Assembly (NCBI GenBank): GCA_021825785.1
Contig: JAKAGP010000153.1
Span: 1 to 5,388, forward strand
Origin: Nitrospirota bacterium
GTDB lineage: Bacteria; Nitrospirota; Thermodesulfovibrionia; Thermodesulfovibrionales; JdFR-88
Direction of reading: 5' to 3'
Length of the DNA stretch: 5,388 nt
The notes under the pieces were generated by a model. The model did no database searches. It was not told the DNA's origin and worked only from the letters and a program-made list of their open reading frames with translations. Positions 1 through 5,388 of this stretch are shown piece by piece. The position numbers and the translations under genes are program-made. Numbering within the stretch: position 1 is the first letter of the stretch; each line of letters opens with the position of its first letter.

Positions 1-1415
1 AAAATTTCCTCGAGATCCCTTATGACGAGCTGGAGACACTCAACCTTGAGGCCGCAAGAGAGGCCGAACTGCTGCCCGCGGCCGCGCTGGAAAAAAAATA
101 CCGCGCCTACCTGCAGGAAGAAAAACGCATAAAAGCGGTGACGCTCTGCTTCTCCGATATAGAGGGGCGCTTCCATATGCTGGACTACGACAAGAATTTC
201 TTCCTGGGCGCCGGCGACAACCTCACCTTCGACGGCTCCTCCATCCGCGGCTTCTCGGCGCAGAAAGAATCCGACCTCCGGCTCGGCGTGGACTGGGGCA
301 GCATCTTCTGGCTCCCCTCCGACGTCTTCGGCCCCGGCAAGATCATACTTTTCGGCACCGTGCTGAACCGCGACAAAACCCCTTACGAATCGGATTTCCG
401 CGCCCGCCTGGTCCAGTTCTCAAAAGAAATTGAAAAAACAAAGGGCCTCACCGCCAATATCGCCGCCGAGGTGGAAGGTTTCCTGGTAAAAGACCTGTGC
501 GCCGAACAGGCCTATAACGAGGTGACCGGTTTCAGCCTCATCTCCACCGGCGGCTATTTCCATTCCCTGCCGATGGACCGCCTGAAGATGTTCATAGACG
601 CCGCCGCCGAGACGCAGCGGGCCATGGGCTTCAAGAACGAAAAGGACCACCCCGAGGTGGCCCCGTCCCAGTTCGAGCTTAACTTCTCCTACGCCGGGGC
701 GGTGCGCGCCTGCGACATGGTGCAGCTCTATAAACTTGTCTGCAGGCAGGTGGCCGCCAATATGGGCATGACCGCCACTTTCCTTCCCAAGCCCGTCTCG
801 GGGGTCAACGGCAGCGGCATGCACCTCAACCTCTCTTTCTTCAAGAACGGAAAGAATGTTTTCTACGACAAGAACGGCGAGGACGGGCTGTCCAAGACGG
901 CCTGGGGCGTTATCTCCAGGATACTCAACCACGCCCAGGAACTTTCCCTTATCCTCAACTCCAGCGTGAACGCTTACCGCCGCCTGGACCCGCATTTCGA
1001 GGCCCCCAACCAGATAAAGGTCTCCTCCGTGGACCGCGGCGCCATGATCCGCATCCCGGCCGGGAACGAGAGATCGGCCCGCATAGAGATACGCTCGGTA
1101 GGCCCCGACGCCAACCCCTACCTGGCCATCTACGCGCTCCTGCGCGCGGCTATCGACGGGGAGCCGCTCACCAAGGACGAAAGCAAGCGCGACCGCGTGC
1201 GCTTTCTCCCGGGCAACATCTACGACGCCATCCGGATATTCCGCGGCAGCGAGTTCATAAAGAAGGCCATGGGCGAAGCTTCCCACGAGAAATATGTTTA
1301 CCATAAACAGGCCGCCGCGGACCGCAGCCCCAAAGAACTCGGCAGTATAGTAAAATCTTCCGAGGTCCTGTTCCACCACGACGTGACCACGCAGATGCTC
1401 TGGCACAAGTTCTAA
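1..1415 (+). CDS. glnA: Glutamine synthetase, class I type (5'-truncated by the window edge)
   Basis: ATP-dependent ligation of ammonia to glutamate to make glutamine, the cytoplasmic entry point of nitrogen assimilation. The frame is open from base 3, giving 470 visible residues. A GTG at 138 is not the start: the 45 codons before it (beginning NFLEIPYDEL) read as the usual N-terminal part of the family, so only a short piece is missing. Family landmarks appear in order: FDGSSIRGF (from 228), the metal-binding E-x-E in AAEVEGFLV, the EVAPSQFEL metal/substrate segment, GSGMH with the conserved His, the flap Glu in HFEAP followed by the Arg-bearing RGAMIRIP, and RIEIRS...NPYLA. These cover the known catalytic and metal residues, so the enzyme should be active. 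The C-terminus (LPGNIYDAI, SADR-like AAADRSPKELG, ending LWHKF) differs from enterobacterial GlnA. The NLYDLPPEE adenylylation loop is absent. Codon use matches the neighbouring genes. The family call is firm; the subgroup is less so. Confidence 0.95.
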   Translation, partial: NFLEIPYDELETLNLEAAREAELLPAAALEKKYRAYLQEEKRIKAVTLCFSDIEGRFHMLDYDKNFFLGAGDNLTFDGSSIRGFSAQKESDLRLGVDWGSIFWLPSDVFGPGKIILFGTVLNRDKTPYESDFRARLVQFSKEIEKTKGLTANIAAEVEGFLVKDLCAEQAYNEVTGFSLISTGGYFHSLPMDRLKMFIDAAAETQRAMGFKNEKDHPEVAPSQFELNFSYAGAVRACDMVQLYKLVCRQVAANMGMTATFLPKPVSGVNGSGMHLNLSFFKNGKNVFYDKNGEDGLSKTAWGVISRILNHAQELSLILNSSVNAYRRLDPHFEAPNQIKVSSVDRGAMIRIPAGNERSARIEIRSVGPDANPYLAIYALLRAAIDGEPLTKDESKRDRVRFLPGNIYDAIRIFRGSEFIKKAMGEASHEKYVYHKQAAADRSPKELGSIVKSSEVLFHHDVTTQMLWHKF

Positions 1416-1434
1416 AGATTCCGCAAGGCGGGAT

Positions 1435-1440
1435 AGGGAG
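1435..1440 (+). promoter_or_regulatory. Shine-Dalgarno AGGGAG for the ATG at 1448
   Basis: AGGGAG lies 7 bases before the ATG at 1448, an ideal arrangement. It shows that translation of this locus begins at 1448. The ATG at 1559 has only a weak GGGAAA (1541-1546) 12 bases away. This site is the main evidence that the short reading frame is translated. Confidence 0.65.
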
Positions 1441-1447
1441 ACTACCC

Positions 1448-1549
1448 ATGCTGATACTTATTACCCTCGGGCTGGCAGGGGCGGGGATGCTGGCGGTGGG
1501 CGCCCGGGGACTTCTAACCCGGCGCGTCACCGTCTATTCCGGGAAATAG
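1448..1549 (+). CDS. 33-residue membrane-segment ORF; N-terminal fragment of an amber-split membrane protein, or a separate small protein
   Basis: The frame encodes 33 residues: one hydrophobic segment (about residues 2-22, Leu/Gly/Ala/Ile-rich) followed by a basic stretch (RGLLTRR) and VTVYSGK, then TAG at 1547-1549. The basic residues after the hydrophobic helix suggest the C-terminal side faces the cytoplasm. It has a good ribosome-binding site 7 bases upstream and begins 32 bases after the glutamine synthetase stop, with no terminator between, so it is probably in the same transcript. The next ORF (1559-2116) is in exactly the same frame, with only CTT TTA GCC between the TAG and its ATG. 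A helix, then a short basic/polar link, then another helix is a natural continuous membrane-protein layout. I therefore think this is the N-terminus of that protein, cut off by a nonsense codon. A genuine stand-alone small membrane protein is the alternative. I do not recognise the family. Confidence 0.55.
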   Translation: MLILITLGLAGAGMLAVGARGLLTRRVTVYSGK

Positions 1550-1558
1550 CTTTTAGCC

Positions 1559-2116
1559 ATGATCGCGCTGTGTTTTTTTCCGCAGTTCCTGAGCGGAATG
1601 AAACTGCTCGGGTCGGCCCCCGGAATAGCCCTCCTCAGCATGGCTTTCTACCCGGGCCTGCTGCTGATATTCTGGCTGGCCACGAAAGGCCACATCTGCT
1701 TCGGCGTTTCCGAGGAAGCCGCCAACGACGCCCTGAAAAGCGCTTTTGAAAAACTGGGATTAAAACATGAACAGCTGCTGGGCTCCATCAAGCTGGAGGA
1801 CGGCGGCGTATTCCAGGTATCCCTGCAGGACTGGCTGGGCACCATGCAGCTAAAGTCCAAGAACAGGGAGGCCGGCGCAAGGATGAAGGCGCTTGTGACC
1901 GCGCTTAAGGAATATTTTTCAGCCTCGCAGGCCGGGGTCAGGTACCTGCCGTACTGGATGTACGCTATCTGCGGCGGGATGCTGCTTGCGATGCTTCTGC
2001 TGCTTACCGTCCTGCTCGCCCGGGCGCCGCGCAGGAACATTATCCGGCAGCAACAGGAAATTCCCGCCCATGAAGCCGGCGCCCGGCACAGGCTCCCCGG
2101 CCCCGCCAGCGCCTGA
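1559..2116 (+). CDS. Unrecognised multi-pass membrane protein (main part of an amber-split gene)
   Basis: A 185-residue frame of unknown function. Residues 1-16 (IALCFFPQFL) and about 18-42 (through LLLIFWLAT) are hydrophobic and probably form one or two membrane helices. About residues 43-130 are a soluble, partly amphipathic domain (starting GHICFGVSEEAAND, with a VSLQDWLG segment and a charged helix NREAGARMKALVTALKEYF). About 134-154 is a strong Leu-rich membrane helix, followed by a basic cytoplasmic end (RAPRRNIIRQQQ) and a low-complexity tail. The listed ATG lacks a good ribosome-binding site. The same frame upstream, through the TAG at 1547-1549, has both a well-placed site and a further membrane helix. 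If translated as shown, it would depend on re-initiation after the TAG, amber readthrough or weak independent initiation. Third-position GC and sensible membrane topology argue that it is or was a real gene. No function can be assigned. Linkage to glutamine synthetase is by position only. Confidence 0.7.
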   Translation: MIALCFFPQFLSGMKLLGSAPGIALLSMAFYPGLLLIFWLATKGHICFGVSEEAANDALKSAFEKLGLKHEQLLGSIKLEDGGVFQVSLQDWLGTMQLKSKNREAGARMKALVTALKEYFSASQAGVRYLPYWMYAICGGMLLAMLLLLTVLLARAPRRNIIRQQQEIPAHEAGARHRLPGPASA

Positions 2117-2165
2117 AGAAAGCGCCGCCAGGCGATAAAGGGCATGCGCGGCTCCTGTCCCCCGA

Positions 2166-2217
2166 GGCCTGTCAAACCAATGGTCCGGCTGCCGGGGGAA
2201 TTTACCTATGACAGGCC
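2166..2217. repeat. Perfect 9-bp inverted repeat GGCCTGTCA / TGACAGGCC with 34-base spacer
   Basis: The left arm is at 2166-2174 and the right arm at 2209-2217, matching exactly, with centres 43 bases apart (about four helical turns). The right arm ends one base before the TATAAT at 2219, so as DNA it would sit in the promoter spacer and could be a split operator bridged by looping. As RNA, a second 7-bp pairing (TCCCCCG 2158-2164 with CGGGGGA 2193-2199) interleaves with it in pseudoknot order. Neither arm is followed by a U-tract, so a terminator is unlikely. The repeat itself is certain; its function is inferred. Confidence 0.5.
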
Positions 2218-2218
2218 G

Positions 2219-2224
2219 TATAAT
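2219..2224 (+). promoter_or_regulatory. Candidate sigma70-type -10 element (TATAAT)
   Basis: This is an exact TATAAT about 100 bases upstream of the kinase start, in a GC-rich interval. No recognisable -35 hexamer lies 16-19 bases upstream (the sequence there is GGGGAATT-like) and there is no extended TG motif. The promoter, if real, would be weak or activator-dependent. Transcription would start near 2231, giving a leader of roughly 90 bases. Confidence 0.35.
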
Positions 2225-2309
2225 TCCGTATAGCTGGCAAAGGCGCGGAAGGTTATGATATTAATGCGCAGAGGGCCCGGCCGGTAAAGGGTTTATGGGC
2301 GCGCCGCAT

Positions 2310-2315
2310 AGGGGA
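2310..2315 (+). promoter_or_regulatory. Shine-Dalgarno AGGGGA deciding the kinase start at 2325
   Basis: AGGGGA ends 9 bases before the ATG at 2325. The alternative in-frame ATG at 2295 has AAGGG only 3 bases upstream, which is too close. It would also add ten residues (MGAPHRGKIK) outside the receiver fold. The 2325 start is preferred. Confidence 0.6.
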
Positions 2316-2324
2316 AAAATAAAA

Positions 2325-4646
2325 ATGGGCGAAGGCAAGCCTTATATATTGCTGGTGGAAGACGAACCGGATATCGCGAAACTGACGGCAGATCGCATCT
2401 CCGACCTCGGGTATGAAATAAAACACGTCTCCGACACTCCGGCGGCCCGCGCCGCGATTAAAGAGAGCGTACCCGCGCTGATCCTGCTTGATTACAAACT
2501 TCCGGGCGAGAACGGGCTTAAATTCGTGGAAAGCTTCAAAGCCCGGGGAGAGACATGCCCGCCTTTTATCGTGATGACCGGCCACAGCGGCGAAGAGATC
2601 GCGGTTGCCATGCTGCGGGCAGGCGCGCGCGACTACCTGGTTAAAGGCGTCTCTTTTTTCGATCCGCTTAAATCCTCGGTAAAAAGAGTGCTGGAGGAGC
2701 TTGAGTCCGCCCGCCGGCTGGAGGCCTCCCGCCTGGCGCTCAAAGAGAGCGAAGAAAAATCAAAAGAAGCCCAGCGTTTAGCGCGGGTCGGCAGCTGGGA
2801 GTGGGATGCCGCAACCGATACTATCACCTGGTCCGAGGAGTATTACCGCCTTTTCAGCCTGGAGCCGGCACAGCCTCCACCGGGTTATGAAGCCCATTTA
2901 AAAGCGTACACGCCCGAGAGCGCGGCACGGCTGGATGCGGCGGTAAAATCGAGCATGCGGACCGGAGAACCTTACGAACTTGACCTGGAGTTTGCCCGTC
3001 CGCAAGGGCATTGTCTTTGGATCTCGGCCCGGAGCGCGGCCAGGCGCGACGCCCAGGGCCGGACCACAGGGTTGTACGGGACAGTCCAGGATATCACCGC
3101 GCGCAAACAGGCGGAGGAGGCGCGGAAACGGCTGATGGCGGCCATCGAGCAGACCGGTGATGGGATTCTTATCTCCGGCCCGGACGGGGCCATCCAGTAT
3201 GTAAACCCGGCCTTCGAGAAGGTTACCGGCTACAGCCGCGGCGAAGTTCTGGGCAGGAACCCCCGCATACTCAAGAGCGGCGAACAGGACCAAGCGTATT
3301 ACCGTGGATTATGGGAAACCATCTCTTCCGGCAGAACCTGGGAAGGCCGGATGGTGAATAAGCGCAAGGACGGAACGCTCTACACCGTGGAGGCGACCAT
3401 TTCACCCGTGCGGGACGCGGCCGGGAAGATAGTGAATTACGTGGCGGTAAAAAAGGATATCACCGAGCGGCTCCAGCTTGAAAGCCGGCTCCGCCAGTCC
3501 CAGAAAATGGAAGCGGTCGGGCTTCTGGCGGGCGGGGTGGCGCATGATTTTAATAATATTCTCACCGCTATAAAAGGCTACGGCGCCCTGGTTACCAGGG
3601 CCCTCGGGCCGGAGGACCCGAGCCGGAAGGATATGCTGGAAATAATGACCGCCGCGGACCGCGCCGTGACCCTTACCCGCCAGCTCCTCGCCTTCAGCCG
3701 GAAGCAGATAATGGTACCTCAAGTGATAGACCTGAACAAGTCGCTCGGCGATATGGTCAATATGCTCCGGCGTATTATCGGGGAGGACATTCGATTGAAG
3801 ACCGAACTTTTCTCCGCGCCCTGTTTAGCCAAAGTTGACCCGGGCCAGATGGAGCAGGTGATAATGAATTTGACCCTGAACGCGCGGGACGCCATTCCCA
3901 AGGGCGGGGAGATAACTCTGGAGACCGCGATCCTGACCCCTTCCGAAGAGTTTTTTTCGGCGCACCCGGACCTGGCGCGAGGCCGGCTGGCGTGCGTTAA
4001 AGTGCGGGACAACGGCTGCGGGATGAGCCCCGGTGAACAAAGGCATTTGTTCGAACCTTTTTACACCACAAAAGCGCCGGGTAAAGGCACAGGGCTCGGG
4101 CTTCCGGTGGTTTTCGGAATAGTGAAACAGAGCCGCGGGGAGATAGAGGTTGAAAGCACGCCCGGCAAAGGTTCGACTTTTTCGGTTTATCTGCCGCTCG
4201 CGGAAACACCGCCTCCGGGCGAAGGCAAGAACATGGCCGGGAAGCACCCGGCAACAGGACATGAGACCGTGCTGCTCGTTGAAGACGAGCCGAGTTTGCG
4301 CCGCCTCGGGGAACGGGTTTTGCGCGAAAGCGGTTATAAAGTCCTTGCCGCGTCCGACGGCCAGGAGGCGCTTAAGTTTATGGAGGAGCGCGGCGAACCT
4401 GTTGACTTGCTGATAACGGACCTGGTGATGCCCGGCATGAGCGGCAGGGAGCTGGGTAAAGAACTGGCGCGCAGGAAACTGACGCGCAGGACGCTGTACA
4501 TGTCAGGCTATACGGACGATGCAATATCTACGCACGGCGTTCTTGAACCCGGGGTGGCGTTCATCTATAAGCCGTTCTCGGTCGAGGCGCTTTCAGACAA
4601 AATACGCGAGGTGCTGGACGGCCCCGGGGACCAGGCAAAGGCTTAG
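2325..4646 (+). CDS. Soluble hybrid sensor histidine kinase, REC-PAS-PAS-HisKA-HATPase-REC
   Basis: A cytoplasmic two-component phosphorelay kinase of 773 residues counted from the ATG at 2325 (783 from the alternative at 2295). Domains: receiver 1 (about 6-122; acidic pair E12/D13, phospho-acceptor D56 in [12 protein letters not shown]85, K107); a charged probable coiled coil (122-155); PAS 1 (about 152-262, ending QDITARKQ); PAS 2 (270-382, with [10 protein letters not shown] and KKDITER); HisKA (about 395-462; phospho-His H407 in GGVAHDFNN); HATPase (510-625; N-box [30 protein letters not shown]); receiver 2 (647-765; E653/D654, D699 in [11 protein letters not shown]727, K749). All catalytic residues are intact. 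There is no membrane segment or DNA-binding domain, so it probably senses an internal signal through the PAS domains and passes phosphate to a separate phosphotransfer protein or regulator. The H-box and ATP-binding core resemble the NtrB/CckA-like group. The N-terminal receiver implies input from another kinase. Cognate partners are not in the window. Confidence 0.95.
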   Translation: MGEGKPYILLVEDEPDIAKLTADRISDLGYEIKHVSDTPAARAAIKESVPALILLDYKLPGENGLKFVESFKARGETCPPFIVMTGHSGEEIAVAMLRAGARDYLVKGVSFFDPLKSSVKRVLEELESARRLEASRLALKESEEKSKEAQRLARVGSWEWDAATDTITWSEEYYRLFSLEPAQPPPGYEAHLKAYTPESAARLDAAVKSSMRTGEPYELDLEFARPQGHCLWISARSAARRDAQGRTTGLYGTVQDITARKQAEEARKRLMAAIEQTGDGILISGPDGAIQYVNPAFEKVTGYSRGEVLGRNPRILKSGEQDQAYYRGLWETISSGRTWEGRMVNKRKDGTLYTVEATISPVRDAAGKIVNYVAVKKDITERLQLESRLRQSQKMEAVGLLAGGVAHDFNNILTAIKGYGALVTRALGPEDPSRKDMLEIMTAADRAVTLTRQLLAFSRKQIMVPQVIDLNKSLGDMVNMLRRIIGEDIRLKTELFSAPCLAKVDPGQMEQVIMNLTLNARDAIPKGGEITLETAILTPSEEFFSAHPDLARGRLACVKVRDNGCGMSPGEQRHLFEPFYTTKAPGKGTGLGLPVVFGIVKQSRGEIEVESTPGKGSTFSVYLPLAETPPPGEGKNMAGKHPATGHETVLLVEDEPSLRRLGERVLRESGYKVLAASDGQEALKFMEERGEPVDLLITDLVMPGMSGRELGKELARRKLTRRTLYMSGYTDDAISTHGVLEPGVAFIYKPFSVEALSDKIREVLDGPGDQAKA

Positions 4647-4683
4647 GACCACGCCCGCGGCCCGTTTAATTGTATCATAGCGG

Positions 4684-4723
4684 TAAGCGGACGGCTATTT
4701 GTCCGCCCGCTTAAAATTTTCTT
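4684..4723 (+). terminator. Probable rho-independent terminator after the histidine kinase
   Basis: An 11-base stem (TAAGCGGACGG 4684-4694 with CCGCCCGCTTA 4703-4713, one A-C mismatch) encloses an 8-base loop. It is followed by AAA and then TTTTCTT (4717-4723). The stem is strong. The T-run is short and displaced by three A residues, so efficiency may be moderate. It lies 37 bases after the kinase stop and before the ATPase ribosome-binding site. The reverse strand shows no T-run, so it acts in the + direction only. Confidence 0.6.
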
Positions 4724-4739
4724 CCGGGAGTATTCAAGA

Positions 4740-5388
4740 ATGAACGCGTTATTCCACCCAGAGCCGAAACCGGCGGCCGCGCCCGCCGGGCCTGAGAAGG
4801 CCGGCCGTCCCGATATCGCCTCCCTGCCCGTTCCCGCCGCGCTCGCCGCCCTCCGCGCGGACCCCGCCGCCGGGCTTACGAACGCCGAAGCCGAACTTCG
4901 CCGCAAAGAGTACGGCTACAACGAAGTGGCCGAAAAAAAAAGCCACCCGGTGCTGCTGTTCCTGGGCAAGTTCTGGGGGCTTTCGGCGTGGATGCTGGAA
5001 TTGATAATGGCGCTGTCGGCGGCGCTGGGAAAGATCTCGGACCTGGTGGTGGTGGGCGCGCTGCTGGTAGTTAACGCCGTGCTGGGTTTTATGCAGGAAC
5101 ACCGGGCGGCCGGCGTGGTGGAGGCGCTGCGGCGGCGCCTGCAGGTTAACGCGCGCGTGCTGCGCGAAGCGGACTGGCGGGTACTCCCGGCGCGGGACCT
5201 GGTGCCGGGCGACATCGTCCGGCTGCGCGCCGGCGACATCATCCCGGCCGACGTAAAACTCCTCTCCGGCGCCCTGGCCGTGGACCAGTCGGCGCTGACC
5301 GGCGAATCAAAGGACGCCGACAAGGCCCCGGGGGAAACGCTGGCTTCGGGGTCGGTCGTCCGCAGGGGCGAAGGCAACGGCGTGGTGA
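4740..5388 (+). CDS. P-type ATPase, probable type IIIA plasma-membrane proton pump (3'-truncated by the window edge)
   Basis: The ATG at 4740 has GGGAG (4726-4730) 9 bases upstream, and 216 residues are visible. Order: a Pro/Ala-rich cytoplasmic extension (1-30); a cation-ATPase N-terminal domain (about 31-65, ending GYNEV); membrane helices M1 and M2 (about 70-97 with WMLELIMALSAALG, and 101-118 with LLVVNAVLGF); then the start of the actuator domain with QEHRA, LVPGDIVRLRAGDIIPADVKLL (154-175) and the dephosphorylation motif TGES (187-190). The WMLE..LSAALG helix, QEH and PADVKLL wording match the H+-ATPase (P3A) subgroup better than the Ca2+, K+ or heavy-metal pumps; no metal-binding CxxC or HMA domain is present. 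The phosphorylation site (DKTGT) and most transmembrane helices would be beyond the window, so ion specificity and integrity are unproven. Such pumps export protons using ATP and are electrogenic. A terminator precedes the gene; no clear promoter is visible. Confidence 0.88.
   Translation, partial: MNALFHPEPKPAAAPAGPEKAGRPDIASLPVPAALAALRADPAAGLTNAEAELRRKEYGYNEVAEKKSHPVLLFLGKFWGLSAWMLELIMALSAALGKISDLVVVGALLVVNAVLGFMQEHRAAGVVEALRRRLQVNARVLREADWRVLPARDLVPGDIVRLRAGDIIPADVKLLSGALAVDQSALTGESKDADKAPGETLASGSVVRRGEGNGVV

Larger units (their letters stand above)
2117..2324 (+). other. Non-coding interval upstream of the hybrid histidine kinase
   Basis: About 208 bases without a convincing gene. It contains a 9-bp inverted repeat (2166-2174 / 2209-2217), a TATAAT at 2219-2224, and the kinase ribosome-binding site at 2310-2315. 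No intrinsic terminator for the upstream gene is visible: the inverted repeat is not followed by a T-run. A 29-codon frame (2144-2233) has no usable ribosome-binding site and is not called. Confidence 0.7.

Noticed and set aside
420..1406. Long open frame (328 codons) on the minus strand within glutamine synthetase
   Set aside because: It lies wholly opposite a gene with clear catalytic motifs. Long antisense frames are expected from high third-position GC, and its translation shows no domain.
1573..1579. T7 run after the ATG at 1559 as a terminator or slippage site
   Set aside because: No stable hairpin lies directly upstream, and the reading frame and hydrophobic translation continue normally through it.
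2070..2138. 22-codon Pro/Ala-rich frame overlapping the end of the membrane-protein gene (MKPAPGTGSP...)
   Set aside because: It could hint at a frameshifted tail, but it has no ribosome-binding site and is too short and low in complexity to support.
2144..2233. 29-codon frame in the interval before the kinase
   Set aside because: The AAAGGG upstream is only one base from the ATG, and the frame overlaps the inverted repeat and TATAAT. No sign of a real protein.
3825..4262. 145-codon minus-strand frame opposite the kinase HATPase region
   Set aside because: It is opposite intact N-, G1- and G2-box coding sequence and has no recognisable domain of its own.
4150..4413. 87-codon plus-strand frame within the kinase
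   Set aside because: It is an out-of-frame overlap of the HATPase/receiver 2 linker, with an Arg-rich composition and no domain.
4673..4678. TATCAT as a -10 element for the ATPase gene
   Set aside because: There is no -35-like hexamer at the right distance (CACGCC), and the terminator hairpin would then lie within the leader.
4916..5377. 153-codon minus-strand frame opposite the ATPase
   Set aside because: The Ser/Arg/Ala-rich translation is typical of an antisense shadow, and the plus strand has strong P-type ATPase motifs.

Overview
The window is a GC-rich stretch of bacterial chromosome with every gene on the + strand. It holds the 3' part of a glutamine synthetase gene, an unrecognised membrane-protein gene split by an in-frame amber codon, a soluble hybrid histidine kinase with receiver domains at both ends, and the 5' part of a P-type proton-pump ATPase. 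I found no mobile elements, tRNA/rRNA genes or CRISPR. The organism cannot be named from this sequence. The glutamine synthetase C-terminus recalls a class I subgroup that I associate with Bacteroidota, Chlamydiota, Elusimicrobiota and similar phyla. Combined with the high GC, a deep-branching environmental Gram-negative lineage such as a GC-rich Elusimicrobiota is possible, but this is a weak inference.

Layout. Positions 1-1415 encode glutamine synthetase, with its start upstream of the window. After a 32-base gap a good ribosome-binding site precedes an ATG at 1448. This opens a 33-codon reading frame for a transmembrane segment, which ends at TAG 1547-1549. The same frame resumes after the TAG and runs to 2116, encoding two or three more membrane segments and a small soluble domain. 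I read 1448-2116 as one ancestral gene interrupted by a nonsense codon, although two coupled genes remain possible. Positions 2117-2324 are non-coding and hold a perfect 9-bp inverted repeat directly abutting a consensus TATAAT. The histidine kinase follows (best start 2325, end 4646), then a probable intrinsic terminator at 4684-4723, then the ATPase from 4740 past the window's right edge.

How the genes may work together. Glutamine synthetase and the split membrane gene have no terminator between them and are probably co-transcribed. The kinase appears to have its own promoter region. It has no DNA-binding output domain, so it must work through partner proteins encoded elsewhere. The probable terminator separates it from the ATPase, so a functional link between those two is only a guess. 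No clearly novel system is visible. The points most worth a second look are the amber-split membrane gene and the inverted repeat at the -10 element.
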